From positions 87,846,783-87,910,782 of the forward strand of contig OZ020269.1 in assembly GCA_963971225.1 (NCBI GenBank): a stretch of DNA of 64,000 nucleotides. The letters are read 5' to 3'. Shown here piece after piece: positions 50,948 through 63,589 of this stretch (position 1 is its first letter; each line of letters opens with the position of its first letter). The notes under the pieces were generated by a model. That model was not told the origin of the DNA. It ran no database searches and saw only the letters and a program-made list of their open reading frames with translations. Origin of the DNA: Melieria omissa. Lineage: Eukaryota > Arthropoda > Insecta > Diptera > Ulidiidae. The position numbers and the translations under genes are program-made.

Positions 50948-52304
50948 CTACAAGCAAAAAGTATGAAACATAAAGAGTGTGCATCTCATACAAGCAAAAA
51001 TTTGAATGCGGGTGCTGATATCGCCACCCGTCTTCTGGATGCGGGGGGTAGACAACAAGAGGAAACATTTGAAACGACAGCACAATGCTCTGAGCGCAAA
51101 TCATAGAAACACGAATGCCGCGTCTGTGCTCACTCGTTCATTCTCGCTCAATTGTGCGAAGAGGAGGAAGACGATGTGCTGTTGTTCTTGTTGTTGCGCT
51201 GGCGAAAAGCTGAAATTGTAAAACGATTTCTATTTTCTGGCTGGCTTTTGTTCTTCTTGCTCCTGAACTCACTGCTGACTGTAGTGTGCGAAAAATCATA
51301 GAAAAGAAAATATAATATGGCTGGCATGGCAACCTATATGATCGCTACAGGCAATTAAAAAATAATAAGTAATCAACAAAGACAATTAAATAAAAATGGA
51401 ATTGGAAAGAAAAGAAAACGTTTTTATTAGCCGTAATAATTTTCCGTCTCGTTCTTTGGAACTTTTCTTACGGCCCACATATAATGCTGGTTTAAAAGAA
51501 CTAAAATAAGAAAATCTAATATTGTAAATTTATGATCACATCATTCGCCATGGAATCATTCAGGTGTAGAACATTTAAACTATTTTTAAACGTAGGCATG
51601 CCGTAATACAATTTTCTTATGACAAAATACTTGTCTTATTATTTCTTTATTTAGTGCTTTCGCCCTATTGAAAGTCAATAGACCTATTAAATTCTGTTTT
51701 TCCATACGATCTTCTAACCCTCCGTTAGATTTCGATAAAAAAAAACATTAAAACACGCATCTAATTATTTTTAATTTCAAGTGTTTCACGAATTTTGAAG
51801 TCAATATGCCTATCAGTTCATTTTTTTTCGTAGTTTTCCCATATTCTCTAAATTGTAATCAAGCATGTGAAAATATAAACAAATAATTTTACTTCGAACT
51901 CGCCACGCAAAAATATTTGCAAACATTTTAAATTGGGATCACCCACCAAATTTTTAAATTAATCAAAGCATTGGTCAGCAAAAAGCCATACATCACAAAC
52001 ATTCGATTGCTGGTGACATTGCAGCAAAATCAATCACAACACAAAAAAGCATACACACAATAAACGACAACACCAAAAACATTAGCGAATCCCGAATCAT
52101 CTTCGTTGAAACGACGATGACGATGCTTTGGTTCGTTGTTTACTCTTCGCTTGCGCTTCGACGAACAAGATCGCAAACTGTTGAGCGCGAGCAAATTTCC
52201 CGCAAACTATGCCTCCGCTCATCTCTTTCCGCCCGCATCAAGAAACACGCTTGACAAATTTTTGAAGATGCGTATTCTTTATATTCTATATTCTTTGCTA
52301 CAAG
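50948..52304. mobile_element. element G copy 2 with 7-bp duplication CTACAAG
   Basis: The element (50955-52297, 1343 bp) closely matches 36456-37814 over its whole length, with a few small indels (for example a 12-bp stretch near 51730 and a missing stretch near 51258). CTACAAG flanks both sides (50948-50954, 52298-52304), extendable to 8 bp with a leading G on both sides. Same orientation as copy 1. Non-coding. Confidence 0.82.
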
Positions 52305-52764
52305 TCTCCTCAATCTGAATAGAGTCAGACTCGGCGCAGTGGTTCGAGTTGTTGCTGGTCATGGCATCGTCGCCTAAAACATAGTGGACTATGTTCAATA
52401 TCTGAAACATGACTTCAGTAGAAATTGTGGAAACCCAGTAGATAAATCAATCCTGCGTCTGTTTGCCGAATGCGCAGCAAACACATCGGCTGCTTCTACT
52501 CGGAGCACCTCGTCTATGGCTTCATGCGCCTCACTACAACTGCATGGTAACCTAAATGGTTCGAGTTCTTTTGTTTCAAGTTGTAAGAAGGACTTAGTTC
52601 TGAGTTATTACAAAGCGCCAAATTGACCTATGTGTTTGTTTATATCTTTTCAGCACAGCAACCTCTTTCACCTACCTATCTACTCAGTTTGACACCATAC
52701 ATAATCAAATGCGTCTTAACATTTAACCCTACAATGCATGAACAATTTTCTTAGTTTTTTAATG
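52305..52764 (+). other. unrecognised stretch with an 80-codon frame
   Basis: The frame 52384-52626 is Ser/Ala/Cys-rich in its second half (CAANTSAASTRSTSSMAS). I do not recognise it. It has no splice sites or promoter that would support a gene, and it sits between two mobile elements. Confidence 0.2.
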
Positions 52765-54540
52765 AATACTTATGCTTTATAACATCGTGCGACAGTACTT
52801 TTGACTCATTCAAATGTTGATATATGCATAAGGCTAGAGGTCATTCATAGTAACGTAGCATACTCAGTTTTTCATTTTCTGATTCAATGTCCTTTTAAAA
52901 GTACAGTGCGTTTCAAAATTAAGTGTTGACCATATCTTTTTAACTGTAGAAGTTTGCCATGTTTTTAATATCAGATTATCTTCTATTTTAAAATACCGTT
53001 TTCGCACGTGTTTCTGTTTTATTAATTGGGTACAAGTTTTCGCGGAAATATCAAGAATTAAAAATTAGTGTTTTATTTAAAAAACGTTTCGGTGTAGTAG
53101 TGTTTTTGGAAAACCATCCAAAGGGTCCAAAAATGAAACCACACCACAAGTCGCAAAATACACGAAAACATCAGTTTTATTTGTAAGGAAGTGGGTCAGT
53201 CGATTCAAAAAGTTTGGAAATGTTGACGACGAGCCACGGAGAGACAGGAAGAGAACCTCTTAGAACAAAGCGGATAGGGCGATAGTCCGGATGTTTGATA
53301 ACACTCCAACTCTTAGCCTGAAGCAAACGAATGAAACATTGTCGCAGAATAGAGTTGAAGTATCAACGGCCACTATGCAACGCAGGCTTCTGAAATCGGG
53401 CATTCTTCATTAAAGTACCATGTCGAAAACGCTATTGGTTGAAAACATGTGGAAAATTGTCTGAAATGGGCTACAGAAAAATTTGAATGTGGAAACACTA
53501 AATTGGTCATCTCAAAGTCCAGATGCAAACCCATTCCAAAATGTTTGAAGCAAAAGCTTAGAGGAAAACGAATATCAACAACAAAACAGTTGGTTGTGGC
53601 ATTAAAAAGCATTTCGAGAGGGGTTTCTTTGGAGCACACTCAAAAATAAGCCAGAGTTGTAGCAAAAGATGCCGAGCTATTACTGACAACAACGGAGACT
53701 GGACAAAGTATTGATGATAATGCGAAAAAGATATTTGGACAGCCTTTCAGAAAATATATAGAATTCATTACTATATTCTTTTTGTGAGTTTTATTAGCAA
53801 CACTTTATTTTGAAACGCACTCTACTTTAAAATTTTAAGGACATAGACATTTCAAAGATTTCTCTTCAATATTTACGGTTGTAGAATTATGAAGATATGG
53901 GTATCAAATGAAAGAGGAAAATTTTCGGCTTTAAACTATATTTTCTTTTTTGAACTTTCAGAAGCAAAATAGGTCAGAAAAGTCCTTTCAAATATGTATG
54001 CTGCGATATCCTTTATGTTTTTAATGAATTCTTTTGAAAAATAAATATGTTTTGGATCTCAGTTTTTAGCTTAATATCTGAAATTTTAAGTCCTCTTTTA
54101 TTACTGATTTAGAGTTACAAAAAAATATGTAAGTTTCCGTACATAAAATAAAATTTTAAATTAAATACGCATTAATTTGTTGTCTATAAAATTAGATAGA
54201 AAAATGCAATTTTGAGGTATTACATATTACTTATTGATATAGTTTTGTGCTAAAAGTTCAAAATATAGTAGCAAATCTCTTTAAAAAATCTGCAAGAATC
54301 CTCTTTCATTTCATATCCAAATCTTCATCATTGAAGATATAATATCAAATATCTGAAAAAATCTTTGAAATGTGCTTGTCTTGAAAATTTTAAATCCGTA
54401 ATCCATTTTCAAAGGACAATGGATCAAAAAATGAAAAACTAAGTTTGCCAGGATACTATAATTGACCTCTAGCTTTATGCCTATATAAACATTTGGATGG
54501 GTCTCGACAAAAGTTGTTTTTTGCCGCACTGTGCAATAAA
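52765..54540. mobile_element. family E element with long inverted arms, carrying a nested Tc1
   Basis: The left arm (52765-52901 and 53825-54060) and right arm (about 54290-54540) are inverse copies: left CGTGCGACAGTAC, CAAATGTTGATATATGC and ATGAAAGAGGAAAA; right the complements in reverse order, ending GCACTGTGCAATAAATC. The middle has no coding capacity. A Tc1 derivative splits the left arm. A single arm is in the transporter intron at 40718. Confidence 0.6.
52904..53822 (+). mobile_element. Tc1-like deletion derivative with TA duplication
   Basis: Ends CAGTGCGTTTCAAAATTAAG and the inverse of GAGTGCGTTTCAAAATAAAG, flanked by TA. Plus-strand frames keep the N-terminal DNA-binding part (PQVAKYTKTSVLFVRKWVSR, FKKFGNVDDEPRRDRKR, STATMQRRLLKSGI). 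They then jump past the first two catalytic Asp regions to the end (SPDANPIQNVW, RISTTKQLVVALKSI). In the last motif the catalytic Glu of NPIENVW is Gln. Stops are scattered. 919 bp; inactive and non-autonomous. Confidence 0.88.
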
Positions 54541-55427
54541 TCGCTCAAAAAATGTTTTCGCAATATTCGAAAAAAAAGAGATCCAGCACATTTGGGTTAC
54601 ATTTTAAGTTGATTTTTTGAAATTTGATAATGTTGCTTTTTGAAGACTAAAGAGTAGTTTGAAAAGAAGTTGTTGTTGTGCTCGAACGAAGAAACATATA
54701 CAACTTTTTAGGATACTTTCTTCAGAGAAAACGACATGTATTACATGTTCTGAAAAAGATATAACAACAGTTGCAAGAAGAAAATGCAGCAGACGTCTGA
54801 CCCAATTTCTTTTATGCCTCGTTTTCTCCATCTGATTTTCATGGATATTCAATACATATATGTAGATAACATGTAATATGTTACACAATATGTGCAGTTT
54901 AAATCAATTCATATACACTGACTGACTGATGTCTGCTGACAGCAACTTGTTTAAATTGTGAAATGTAAAGACTTACATACAATTTCTACGTTGTGAGTTG
55001 TATCATTTAAGCTGAGATATGATTCTCTACTAGTTTACAGACTAAAATAAAAGGTTAAAGTATCAAAAACAATTAAAACGCACAACTAAAGGCGCTCCAC
55101 ATGCGTTGCTGACCCGATAATTAATCTGTAAACATATATTTTTGCATTGAAAGAATAATAAACATTCAAAACAAAACATCGTTTTGTATTCCATATCGTT
55201 TTGTTTTGACAAAATATAAAACCTTCAAGAAAATTAACACTTAAAACCTACCTATCTACCTACATACATTGTGATCTATTATTATTGAAACTATAAATAA
55301 ATGGAAAAAACGCGCGCGTTCGCCACATATTCCACTGTATATGTACGTAAGTATCGTAGTATGAATCATGCTAGATCGAACATTGCTAGATACAGACAAC
55401 AGAATTCGCAAATTTCCCAGCTAAAAA
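54541..55427. other. AT-rich intergenic sequence, no gene seen
   Basis: No recognisable gene or repeat ends. Confidence 0.45.
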
Positions 55428-55820
55428 TCATAAATTGTGTGTAGAATTAAAATGCGAATCAAAAGTTGCATGTGAACGTGAACGAATTGTATAAATAAAA
55501 AGCATGTTTGTTGTTGTAAAAACATTGTGTAAACAAACGACGTCACAAGCGCACAGCACAGAAAATGTTAATTGACAGACAGCTCTGAACGCGTCGCAGG
55601 TCTGCGGGCAGTCGGAATAGTTGTGCGGCGATTTGTTGGCAGCAAAACGTGCCGGAAATGATGGGGATTCCCCAATTGGCATAGTGAGTGATGCCTTCAT
55701 GAAAAATGGTACTTTTAGTTGCACCAGATTTTGATATCGAGCGGGAAAGTTGTCATATGCCGAGGTGATGGGAAAATCCGCCATAGTTTGGAAGGTGGAA
55801 GGTTTGCACACATTTAACAA
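55428..55820 (-). CDS. unrecognised 130-codon open frame, possible exon
   Basis: A minus-strand frame whose first two thirds (about 55780-55570) are markedly more GC-rich than the surrounding AT-rich DNA. The protein text is plausible (MADFPITSAYDNFPARYQNL, KASLTMPIGESPSFPARFA, YSDCPQTCDAF). I do not recognise a family. An ATG 14 codons in (MADFP) may be the better start. No promoter or confirmed splice sites. The last 40 residues look like read-through. It could be one exon of a gene or a fragment of an unknown element. Confidence 0.25.
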   Translation of the reverse strand: MLNVCKPSTFQTMADFPITSAYDNFPARYQNLVQLKVPFFMKASLTMPIGESPSFPARFAANKSPHNYSDCPQTCDAFRAVCQLTFSVLCACDVVCLHNVFTTTNMLFIYTIRSRSHATFDSHFNSTHNL

Positions 55821-58607
55821 AGTTGGTTATAGCTTTTCTTACTAACATTGCATTGTTTCTGGTAACTTTTGAATAAAAAATTTACTTGGACAGTCCAAAA
55901 TTAGTCTTAACCTTCGATTTATTTATACTCTTTCGGATGTTCGTTTTGATATTTATTGTTTAATATCTGTTAGAGTTTGATCCAATCCAGTTATGATTTC
56001 GACGCACTAAACAAATTCTAAAGTAGTTTCAAATATAAAATATTTTTTTTTTAATTTTCTCATGTTTGAATTTGAGTTTTGTTATTTTGTATTTGTGGTT
56101 CGCCTTCGCCGCCATTTTACATAAAACTCATAATATTTTTTCCATACCTTAGTTTCTGTTCAGTAAGCCCTCTGAAAATAAATCTTCTAGGTTTTTCCAT
56201 AGTTGCAAAATAAATCGTGCAAGTTAACCCTAATTTCGAAAAACGAGGAAGTTGCTATATTATTGTCAACCGACTTTTGACCTTTTCGTCGTTTACCTCT
56301 GCTTCTACTTCATTTGTCTCATAAAACGAATAATTCTCATCGCAATCAAACAATGGTTATTCTTCATCACATTCGGAATTAACATCAATTAAGGGGTAAA
56401 ACTTTAGCTGCCGAAAAAAGTTTTAATGAATTATTTGATCATTTCTTCACAGAGGCAGAGGCTTTATTGAACACATACTGAGGTACGGAAGCCAAATTTT
56501 ATATTGTGAGTTTTATTCAAAATGGCGGCAAGAGCGCCTGAAGCCACCCGGTGAGAATTTGGTAGACGACGATGAATACAAAAATTGTTGGTAAGGAAAT
56601 GACTAAAAATAAACTAAAGATTCAAATTCTTAATACAATTAAAATATTACGCGCTCAAAATATTAACACCATGTTTAGACTGAACCAATATGTGGAACGT
56701 ATTTATAGATTAAAATATCAGTTGTTTTCTGGGAGAATTTAGAGAAACAAGAGACATTTGCCTTTGGTGTTGCCTTCGATTAGTTTTCTTTTACATGCTG
56801 AAACTATAGTTTTTGCCATTATGATCTTTACTGTGTACAATGACTATTGCGTCAAAAACTATAAACGCTTGTCAACTTTACACATCGGTGAGTCAAGAGT
56901 GCTAGAACATTTCTTTACAGTTTACTGCTCAAAATAACACTTATGGACTTCAGCGATTATTGCTTTTGACCGCAGCATACTTAAAGTTTATGATACCAAT
57001 TTAGTTAAATTTTCAAAAATTGTGGTAATAAAAAGACTGGTAATAAAAAAATAAACAGACTGACAGCCTTGACTGAAATATTAACATTGTAATACATTCG
57101 AAGAGAGCAGATAGGAATTCAAACGAATTTGTTACTCAAAACACCTAACACAAGCAACGTTACACAGGTCTAAAAAATACTACACCTAAAACTTATAGTT
57201 ACTACTTAAAACTTTTATGAGTAGGTTTGGATTTAAAGTGGTTCATGTTCACATTTTCTTTTGCTCTTTCAGTCGGCAACGCTAGAAGTCTGAGACAAAG
57301 TCGCTAAGTGTAAAACTCGCTAACCGAAAAGTTTTAAATCAACATTACACTGTAGGCTTCATACAATAATGTTACTCCTTTTGAGACTGTGAACGAGGAA
57401 TCTGAAAAATGTTTTAATCCTTGTTGTCTTGTTGTCATATTTAAAAATTTTTCGTTATAGTTAAAATCATAGTCAAATAATAAAGTCATACCAATAGTGA
57501 CATTTTATGTCAAGTACTCTTATTTTGACTACTGTTCTCTAAGTATTTGAGAGAACTGCTCATTCGACATTTTTACATTACTGAAAATCGAATATTTCTT
57601 TTTTATTAACTTCAGCTATAATTATTTAAAAAATTTATCTTATTTCAGATAAAAAGTAGTAAGAAGTAAGAAGACACGATACAATTTTTTTATTTGTCTG
57701 CTTTTTCTTTCTTTACTATGCAAAAATTCAACATTCAAAAATCGTACATACTTCCCTTCTTAAAACTTAAATATTCAGTTTATTAATTTTGTATTATTTC
57801 TAGAACTCTAAGCTATTCCAAGGGAGCCAACACTAAAATCATTATCTGATCTACCTGTTTCTGACTAGATTCAGTACAAAGTCAACTTTTCATGTCTTAA
57901 TGAAAGCAATTAGATGGGCACACATGTTGCAGTCTCGCTTCAGAAACTTCTCAACACAAAATTTTTAACACAGCAACGAGTAACGTAAAAAAATATTAAC
58001 CCATCTTGTATTGAAATGGCACTGACTGTCTACTAATGACATAAAAACCGGACTGCAAAATTTAAATTAGACTTGAACGAATAATTAGATAGCACAGCAG
58101 TTCATATAATGTTTACTTTCACATTTATTTTTGTTCATATTGATGAAATTATCAACGTACTAAGAGTTGAGAGAGTGGTTTTTGGATTTTTTTTTTTGTT
58201 TTTTTTTTTGTTATTAAGTAAAGAAGACAAAAAAGACAAAGCACGAGTGTGCGCACAGTGTTCCAGGGATGAGAACTTGTTTTTCTCGTTCTTGCAAACA
58301 GATTTTGATAGATTTGTAATTTGTTATTTTGACATTTGTCAAGTTCATACACCCATATAAGTCAATATATAGATATATTTTATGTATATATAAGACATGG
58401 TAAATTAACTTAACTTTTCATATGAACTTTTCAAATGAAAAAGTTAAAATTTAATTGTTCAATTATTTTATTTTTATTTTTACATACAAATAATTTCAAT
58501 TTCTTATAGTATTTCAACAAATTTTTATTCGATTGGCTACTATCTCTGCCTGCCTGTGCACATTCTCCCTACTAAATAAAAAATATTAGAATGTGTCAAA
58601 TGATTCT
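55821..58607. other. AT-rich intergenic sequence, no gene seen
   Basis: No coding signal is supported on either strand. Long T-runs occur near 58190-58215. Confidence 0.45.
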
Positions 58608-58789
58608 CATGTTTCAAGTAATTACTGTAATTAAATTATTGAAATCGTGTTATTCCCATTTTAGACACAAGATTGAGTAATATTTTCCTAGTTGTTCCCA
58701 TGTTTCAAGTAATTACTGTAATTAAATTATTGAAATCGTGTTATTCCCATTTTAGACAGAAGTTTGAGTAATATTTTCCTAGTTGTTTG
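58608..58789. repeat. 91-bp tandem duplication
   Basis: Two adjacent copies (58608-58698 and 58699-58789) differ at only a few positions; shared text CATGTTTCAAGTAATTACTG and TAGTTGTT. A recent local duplication in non-coding DNA. Confidence 0.85.
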
Positions 58790-60596
58790 TAGTTAATTGT
58801 ATTCGTCGATTGTCAGTTGTTCACTCACAGATATTTTTATGCAATATTTTTCATAAATTCACACGCGTTCTCTCGCCACATCAAAAGTTGCTGCTTTACT
58901 AAAGCACATCGAGCACTTCTTTATAATGTATACCTTTAAGTATTATGGACAAAGGTTACTATATAAACATTTGTTTTTGTTCGATTCAAGTAAAACCTAT
59001 AGCAAGTAAATAATGCAATTTGTGACTTATTTATGTCGAGCAATAAGTAAACATACACAGTCTACCTACAGTCTCGTTGATAAGACTTATCAACGCCAAG
59101 TGAGTAATTCTGCAGTGCTAATGCTCCAAACAAATGGACAACGGCAGCGACACGACTGCATTTGTCAAAATATGGAATCAGAACGTTCGTGTGGCTGTGC
59201 TTTTTTTGACGACTGCAGCGCTACACAACCACTGACCGAAGTTGTTGCTGTTGCCAAACATAAAACTATTCACTATTTCTTGGCAATTGGCATCAATGCT
59301 TTAAAACTTATTTTTTTAGTGGCATTTTTCTTACTTTTTTGATGTGCTTTTAAACAAAAATTTACAATCTTTATAGATACAAAAATTACAATTACATCTG
59401 TTACCACCATTTCAGTTAGAACTTACTTAGTCCTAATTCTAAAAATTATTACAAATTGCCATTTTTTTTAATATAGTACATTGTACAATAATAAAATGGA
59501 TATAGGCGAATGCTTAATAAACGTAAAAATTCGTATTTAGGAGCTCAAAAATATGATTGTGATGACATTATTGCCAATTTGACTACGTGGCGTCGGTGAA
59601 GACGACACCATCTTGAAGTTGTGTGGCCTTGTCGCTGCTGTCTTGAATATGTTTGGTCTATTATTTTTAAAGGCGATAGCGATTAGTCCCAAAAATGTGA
59701 GGGAATTTTTTTTTTTAATTTTTCCTAACCACATTGAATTTTAAAATACCAAATAAGATTATTTGAGTAAATACATTATTAATGTAAACAATGACATTTA
59801 GCCTGTAAATGCTCAAGATTCCCTTTTAAATGCATTTTACATATACGAGGTCTCTGAAAAGACGTACTATTGATATTCTTTTTTTGCTATGTTGGTACAC
59901 ATGTCCCCAACATATGTTCGCATTATTAGCCTTTTTGCATTTTTAGTTTGTTTTTAAGAGATACGTTTGTATAAAGTATAGAGATGTTTTTTATGTACTT
60001 GGAAATTTTTAGCTATTGGAAGAAATTAAAGAATCTTCTATTCGAATGATTGGGCTTTGGTTTTGGCGCCAAAATCTTTTTCAGCAAATCTGGATGGTTG
60101 TTTACATCATTTAACTGGTCCCAAACGAGCCCCTTACGACTCCAGTTAGAGATAAATAATTTGAAACATAGATCATTAGGGAGGTCAATGATTATGGGAG
60201 ACGGCCGGATGACTAGGCACGAACATCATTTGAATGAAAAAGAACCTATTGTGGGGTCCGCTAAGGCAAATCTACAAATAGGTTATGGTTTTTAATTGGT
60301 AAGAATCCGGCTGACTGCTGGATATAGGTCACCCTGTTTCTATGAAGATTTTGGACCTCTTAGTTAGGTAGGCGACTGTTCTAAGCTGCAGCAAATCTTA
60401 TGACGAGACTGCCAGGCAACTTCACATTGACTTTTGCTGAGTTCAGGGTCATAGCAATATATCAGGGAACTATAGAGTAGACGAACTCGCTTCGCTCTGT
60501 ACGACTGCGCAGCTACGTCAAGAAATTACAACAGTTGGTGTCTCTTTTTCAACCAGCAAACTTTGTACTCATGTCAGTTCTATACATGAAACTAAT
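58790..60596. other. intergenic sequence, no convincing gene
   Basis: A 109-codon plus-strand frame at 59013-59342 ends in a hydrophobic stretch (INALKLIFLVAFFLLF) and has several Cys, but it lacks a signal peptide and recognisable homology, so I do not call it a gene. The rest is AT-rich. Confidence 0.35.
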
Positions 60597-61125
60597 TTAA
60601 CCCTTTCGACCCCGAATTTTACCCTGTGCCTCGATATTACTTTTTGGTATTCAAATCATGAAACACTTAGCTAAGAACACACGACATTTGAAGTCGCCAC
60701 GCCTCTTTATTACAGTTTTAGAGCTAGTTTACTTTTGAACAATTTTAGCTTAAAACGGGTTATATAAAATTTGTATCAATGTTTTTTAAAGACAGAAAAA
60801 TTATTTAATATTAATGAAAAAATACAAAATTATCACTTTTTGATTTTATTTAACCAGTATTAAAGAAACAGGGTTTTGATCCAACGCGCCCAATTCGTAG
60901 ACTTCAATTAGAACACAAACTTTCCCCGATATCGCTGCAAATGATTGGAAATTATTAAGGGGGTAACTGTAAAAGTTTTTTTTTATTTGCTTTAAATTAA
61001 CTACTAAAAATATTAATTTGTTGGTACCTATTTAAATTAAATCCATAAATCAATCGTAGCTTTTGCTATAAGATGACAAATAGGTAAAATTTCTCTCAGG
61101 CAACGAAAGGGTTCGGAAGGGTTAA
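60597..61125. mobile_element. TTAA MITE family C, copy 2 (uninterrupted)
   Basis: It starts TTAACCCTTTCGACC and ends CGAAAGGGTTCGGAAGGGTTAA in two pieces (CGAAAGGG and GAAGGGTTAA), so inverted CCCTTTCG termini and TTAA duplications are visible. It matches 34969-36212 except that it lacks the mariner. Confidence 0.75.
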
Positions 61126-62847
61126 GATAGGCTGATGACAATACAGATTTATCTGCGTGCCAAATTTACCCAACCTTAAACTTTTGGCGTTCTAGAGAGT
61201 TGCTCTCACTTAACATGAACCAGACCAGAACCACAGATAACTCCTCCAGATGAGTTATCTGTGCCAGAACCATGATTTGTGTCCTAACGGGTGTCGCTGT
61301 TTAGTTGTCACCCATGCACGAAAGTTGGGGCTATTTTCAACGGCTTCTGTTGCAGATTTATGTACGAGGAAGATAATACACTTCCCCTTCCCCCTTCCTT
61401 GCTCTGCTTTATTCAAAAGAAGAAGGAACTAGCTGAGCAACTTCTTGTTCCATAGTCTACGGGATCCAGTCGACAAGACTATTTGAGTCGATAAGACTAT
61501 TTGCTGTCTACTAAGCTTCGTGAGAAGCTCCAACTGGTTCAGTGCGAAAGCGGTCTTATGCTCGACTGCATGTGGTATCACAATGGGCCTCCATAGCCTT
61601 GGGGCAGCCACTCCTAACTAACTCCAAACTACCTTGTCACCTTTTGCGTTGAAAAATTGTCTCTTTAAGTATTCCAATCTTTCTTATAAGTTCTCAATGT
61701 TTTCAATTTGGATTCACATTTTTTGTTTTCTTAATAGACCAATATTCCTAGTATAATTTTGATTACTTTAAACAACAGGTTCGTACGTCATATTTTTGCT
61801 CGAGTCTATTTTTATCAACACGTTTTTCTACAAGGTAACAATTCAACGATCGCTGCGTTCGAAAAGACCCCGCTTTTGCGAAAAACCGCAAAAAGATGCA
61901 AATTAAATTAATTATAAATTCTCAAAAATTCATTAGTAGTTTACTCACATGCAACGCGTTCGTACTCGAATAGCTGCCGCGCGATCGACTATTATTAAAC
62001 CAGCTAATCAACAGCGCACCATCGCCTCTGTCTTCACATGAGTATCTACACTTTGCTCATTTGTGAATACAAAAAATGATAATTTTTAGTACAAATGCAA
62101 ATGACGCTAGTGTCATTGTTGCATATGTTAGTCACACTCCGGCAATCAAAAGTTCACAACTGCGAGAATGCAGATGCAGCTAAGTCCTGCTGCGTTCAGC
62201 CGCCCACTAACAACACAACACTACGCTACACTGCACTTGTCGCTGGCCAATCTGCCAATCTGCTCCAACTGGCGCAGCCGAATCGCTGCCAGCGCCACAC
62301 CGACTCGCTGCGATCGAACAACGCAGCCGGTCGGTGCGCTCCAACGCTCCGGCCGCGCTGCGCTCAATCTCGCGAGACGCGCTTAAAACAAGTTTCAGCG
62401 TTCGAAGTTTAAGTGCGCTGTGATTTTTGTACAATACGCAGCGAAGAAATCATTTCTGACCTCAGAATGTAAACAAATATTTTCGAAATAAACTTTTCAG
62501 TTAGCGAGTGACGATCGTGGCGAATGGAACAGCGCGCGCAAACTAAGAGAGTGACCGCTCCGGAAACAACTGCCGCGACAGAAAAAAAAAATATAAAACA
62601 AGACATCAATTCTACTATTTAAATTATAAAACAGCGCAAACAGTGGGCGTTCCGTTGCCAATATCAGAACTTTATATAGAATATATATAAAACGAAACGA
62701 GATAAAATTGTCATTAAAAGCTCATGAAACAAGTGATATTTTTATGCGCATTTGCATTCGCTTAAAAATTGAAAAACATTTCATATAAGTAGAAAAGTGT
62801 TGAAATACTGGAAATTTTTACACATTTTGCGTGGACCCACTGACGAG
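61126..62847. other. upstream region of the plus-strand gene
   Basis: A SINE-tail fragment lies at about 61565-61622 (GTGGTATCACAATGGGCC, GGCAGCCACTCCTAACTAAC). 62160-62400 is GC-rich with a Gln/Ala-type low-complexity frame. The 5' UTR of the exon at 62848 probably lies in 62700-62847. Confidence 0.4.
62684..62692 (+). promoter_or_regulatory. possible TATA box
   Basis: TATATAAAA about 160 bp upstream of the ATG at 62848. AT-rich context makes chance occurrence likely, so this is only a candidate. Confidence 0.3.
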
Positions 62848-62938
62848 ATGCTGTCGCCGGGGAAAAGTTCACTTGCAGTGTTGTTCTTATCAGCGCTTTG
62901 TGCCGTTCAAGCAGTCCAAGTGCCGGAGGATGGAAAGT
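62848..62938 (+). CDS. first coding exon with signal peptide; rest of gene beyond the window
   Basis: ATG at 62848 (context GACGAGATG) opens 30 codons plus one base, ending at a consensus donor GTAAGT (62939-62944). The peptide begins MLSPGKSS, followed by a hydrophobic core (LAVLFLSALCAVQA) and then polar VQVPEDGK, so a signal peptide with cleavage near residue 22 is clear. The frame hits a stop soon after the donor, so splicing is required. The codons are more GC-rich than the flanks. The product is secreted or a type I membrane protein of unknown family; no matching downstream exon is visible by 64000, implying a long first intron. Confidence 0.65.
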
Positions 62939-62944
62939 GTAAGT

Positions 62945-63589
62945 GAGATTTGGTGTCACAAACTGTGGGCGTTGTGTGGAATAATAGCGAAAGGGACTAA
63001 ATACATGGAGGGAAATATATTAAAAAATATATTCAAAAATTGAACTCGTTTAAATTCACAAGACTGACTAGTTGGTTAAGTCTGTCTAAAGAAATTGGTT
63101 GGTTGGTGCCAGTGACAATCTACCGACATTCAATAAGTGCGTAGGCGCTGTTTTGTTGCCACTATAAGGTTTGTTGGTCTGTCATCTTCTGGACTATATA
63201 GCCTCTATATCCAGTCCGAGAGGTTAATGAAGACGAGTATCGAATTTAAAGAGCACCTTGCTATCGCCTCGAAATTCTGAAATGTTGGCTTGCCCAGCAC
63301 TTCCCATCTCCTTCCTCATAGAGCCAGAAATCGTAGTAGTAAAACAATTGTTGTCGATTCTTTTTGCAGCTTTATAATAGTTTAAAAGTAGGGCTCCTCA
63401 AGTAGAGCAGCTTCGTACATACAGTGCAGTGCCAGCGAATTATGAACACCGAATTATGAACATTTTGAACGTAACTAAGTTGACTTTGTGTCTATTTCAA
63501 GAAACGCCTGTTTTTTCCATGGAGTTACATCTTAACTGTTTTACACAACTGTCCTCTGATATAAGAACTAGAAATGTACTGTTAAATAA
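62945..63589 (+). other. probable first intron, no features seen
   Basis: It follows the splice donor. No open frame or repeat is recognised up to the SINE-like text. Confidence 0.35.

Noticed and set aside
59013..59342. 109-codon plus-strand frame with a hydrophobic end
   Set aside because: No signal peptide, homology, promoter or splice evidence; composition fits chance in AT-rich DNA.
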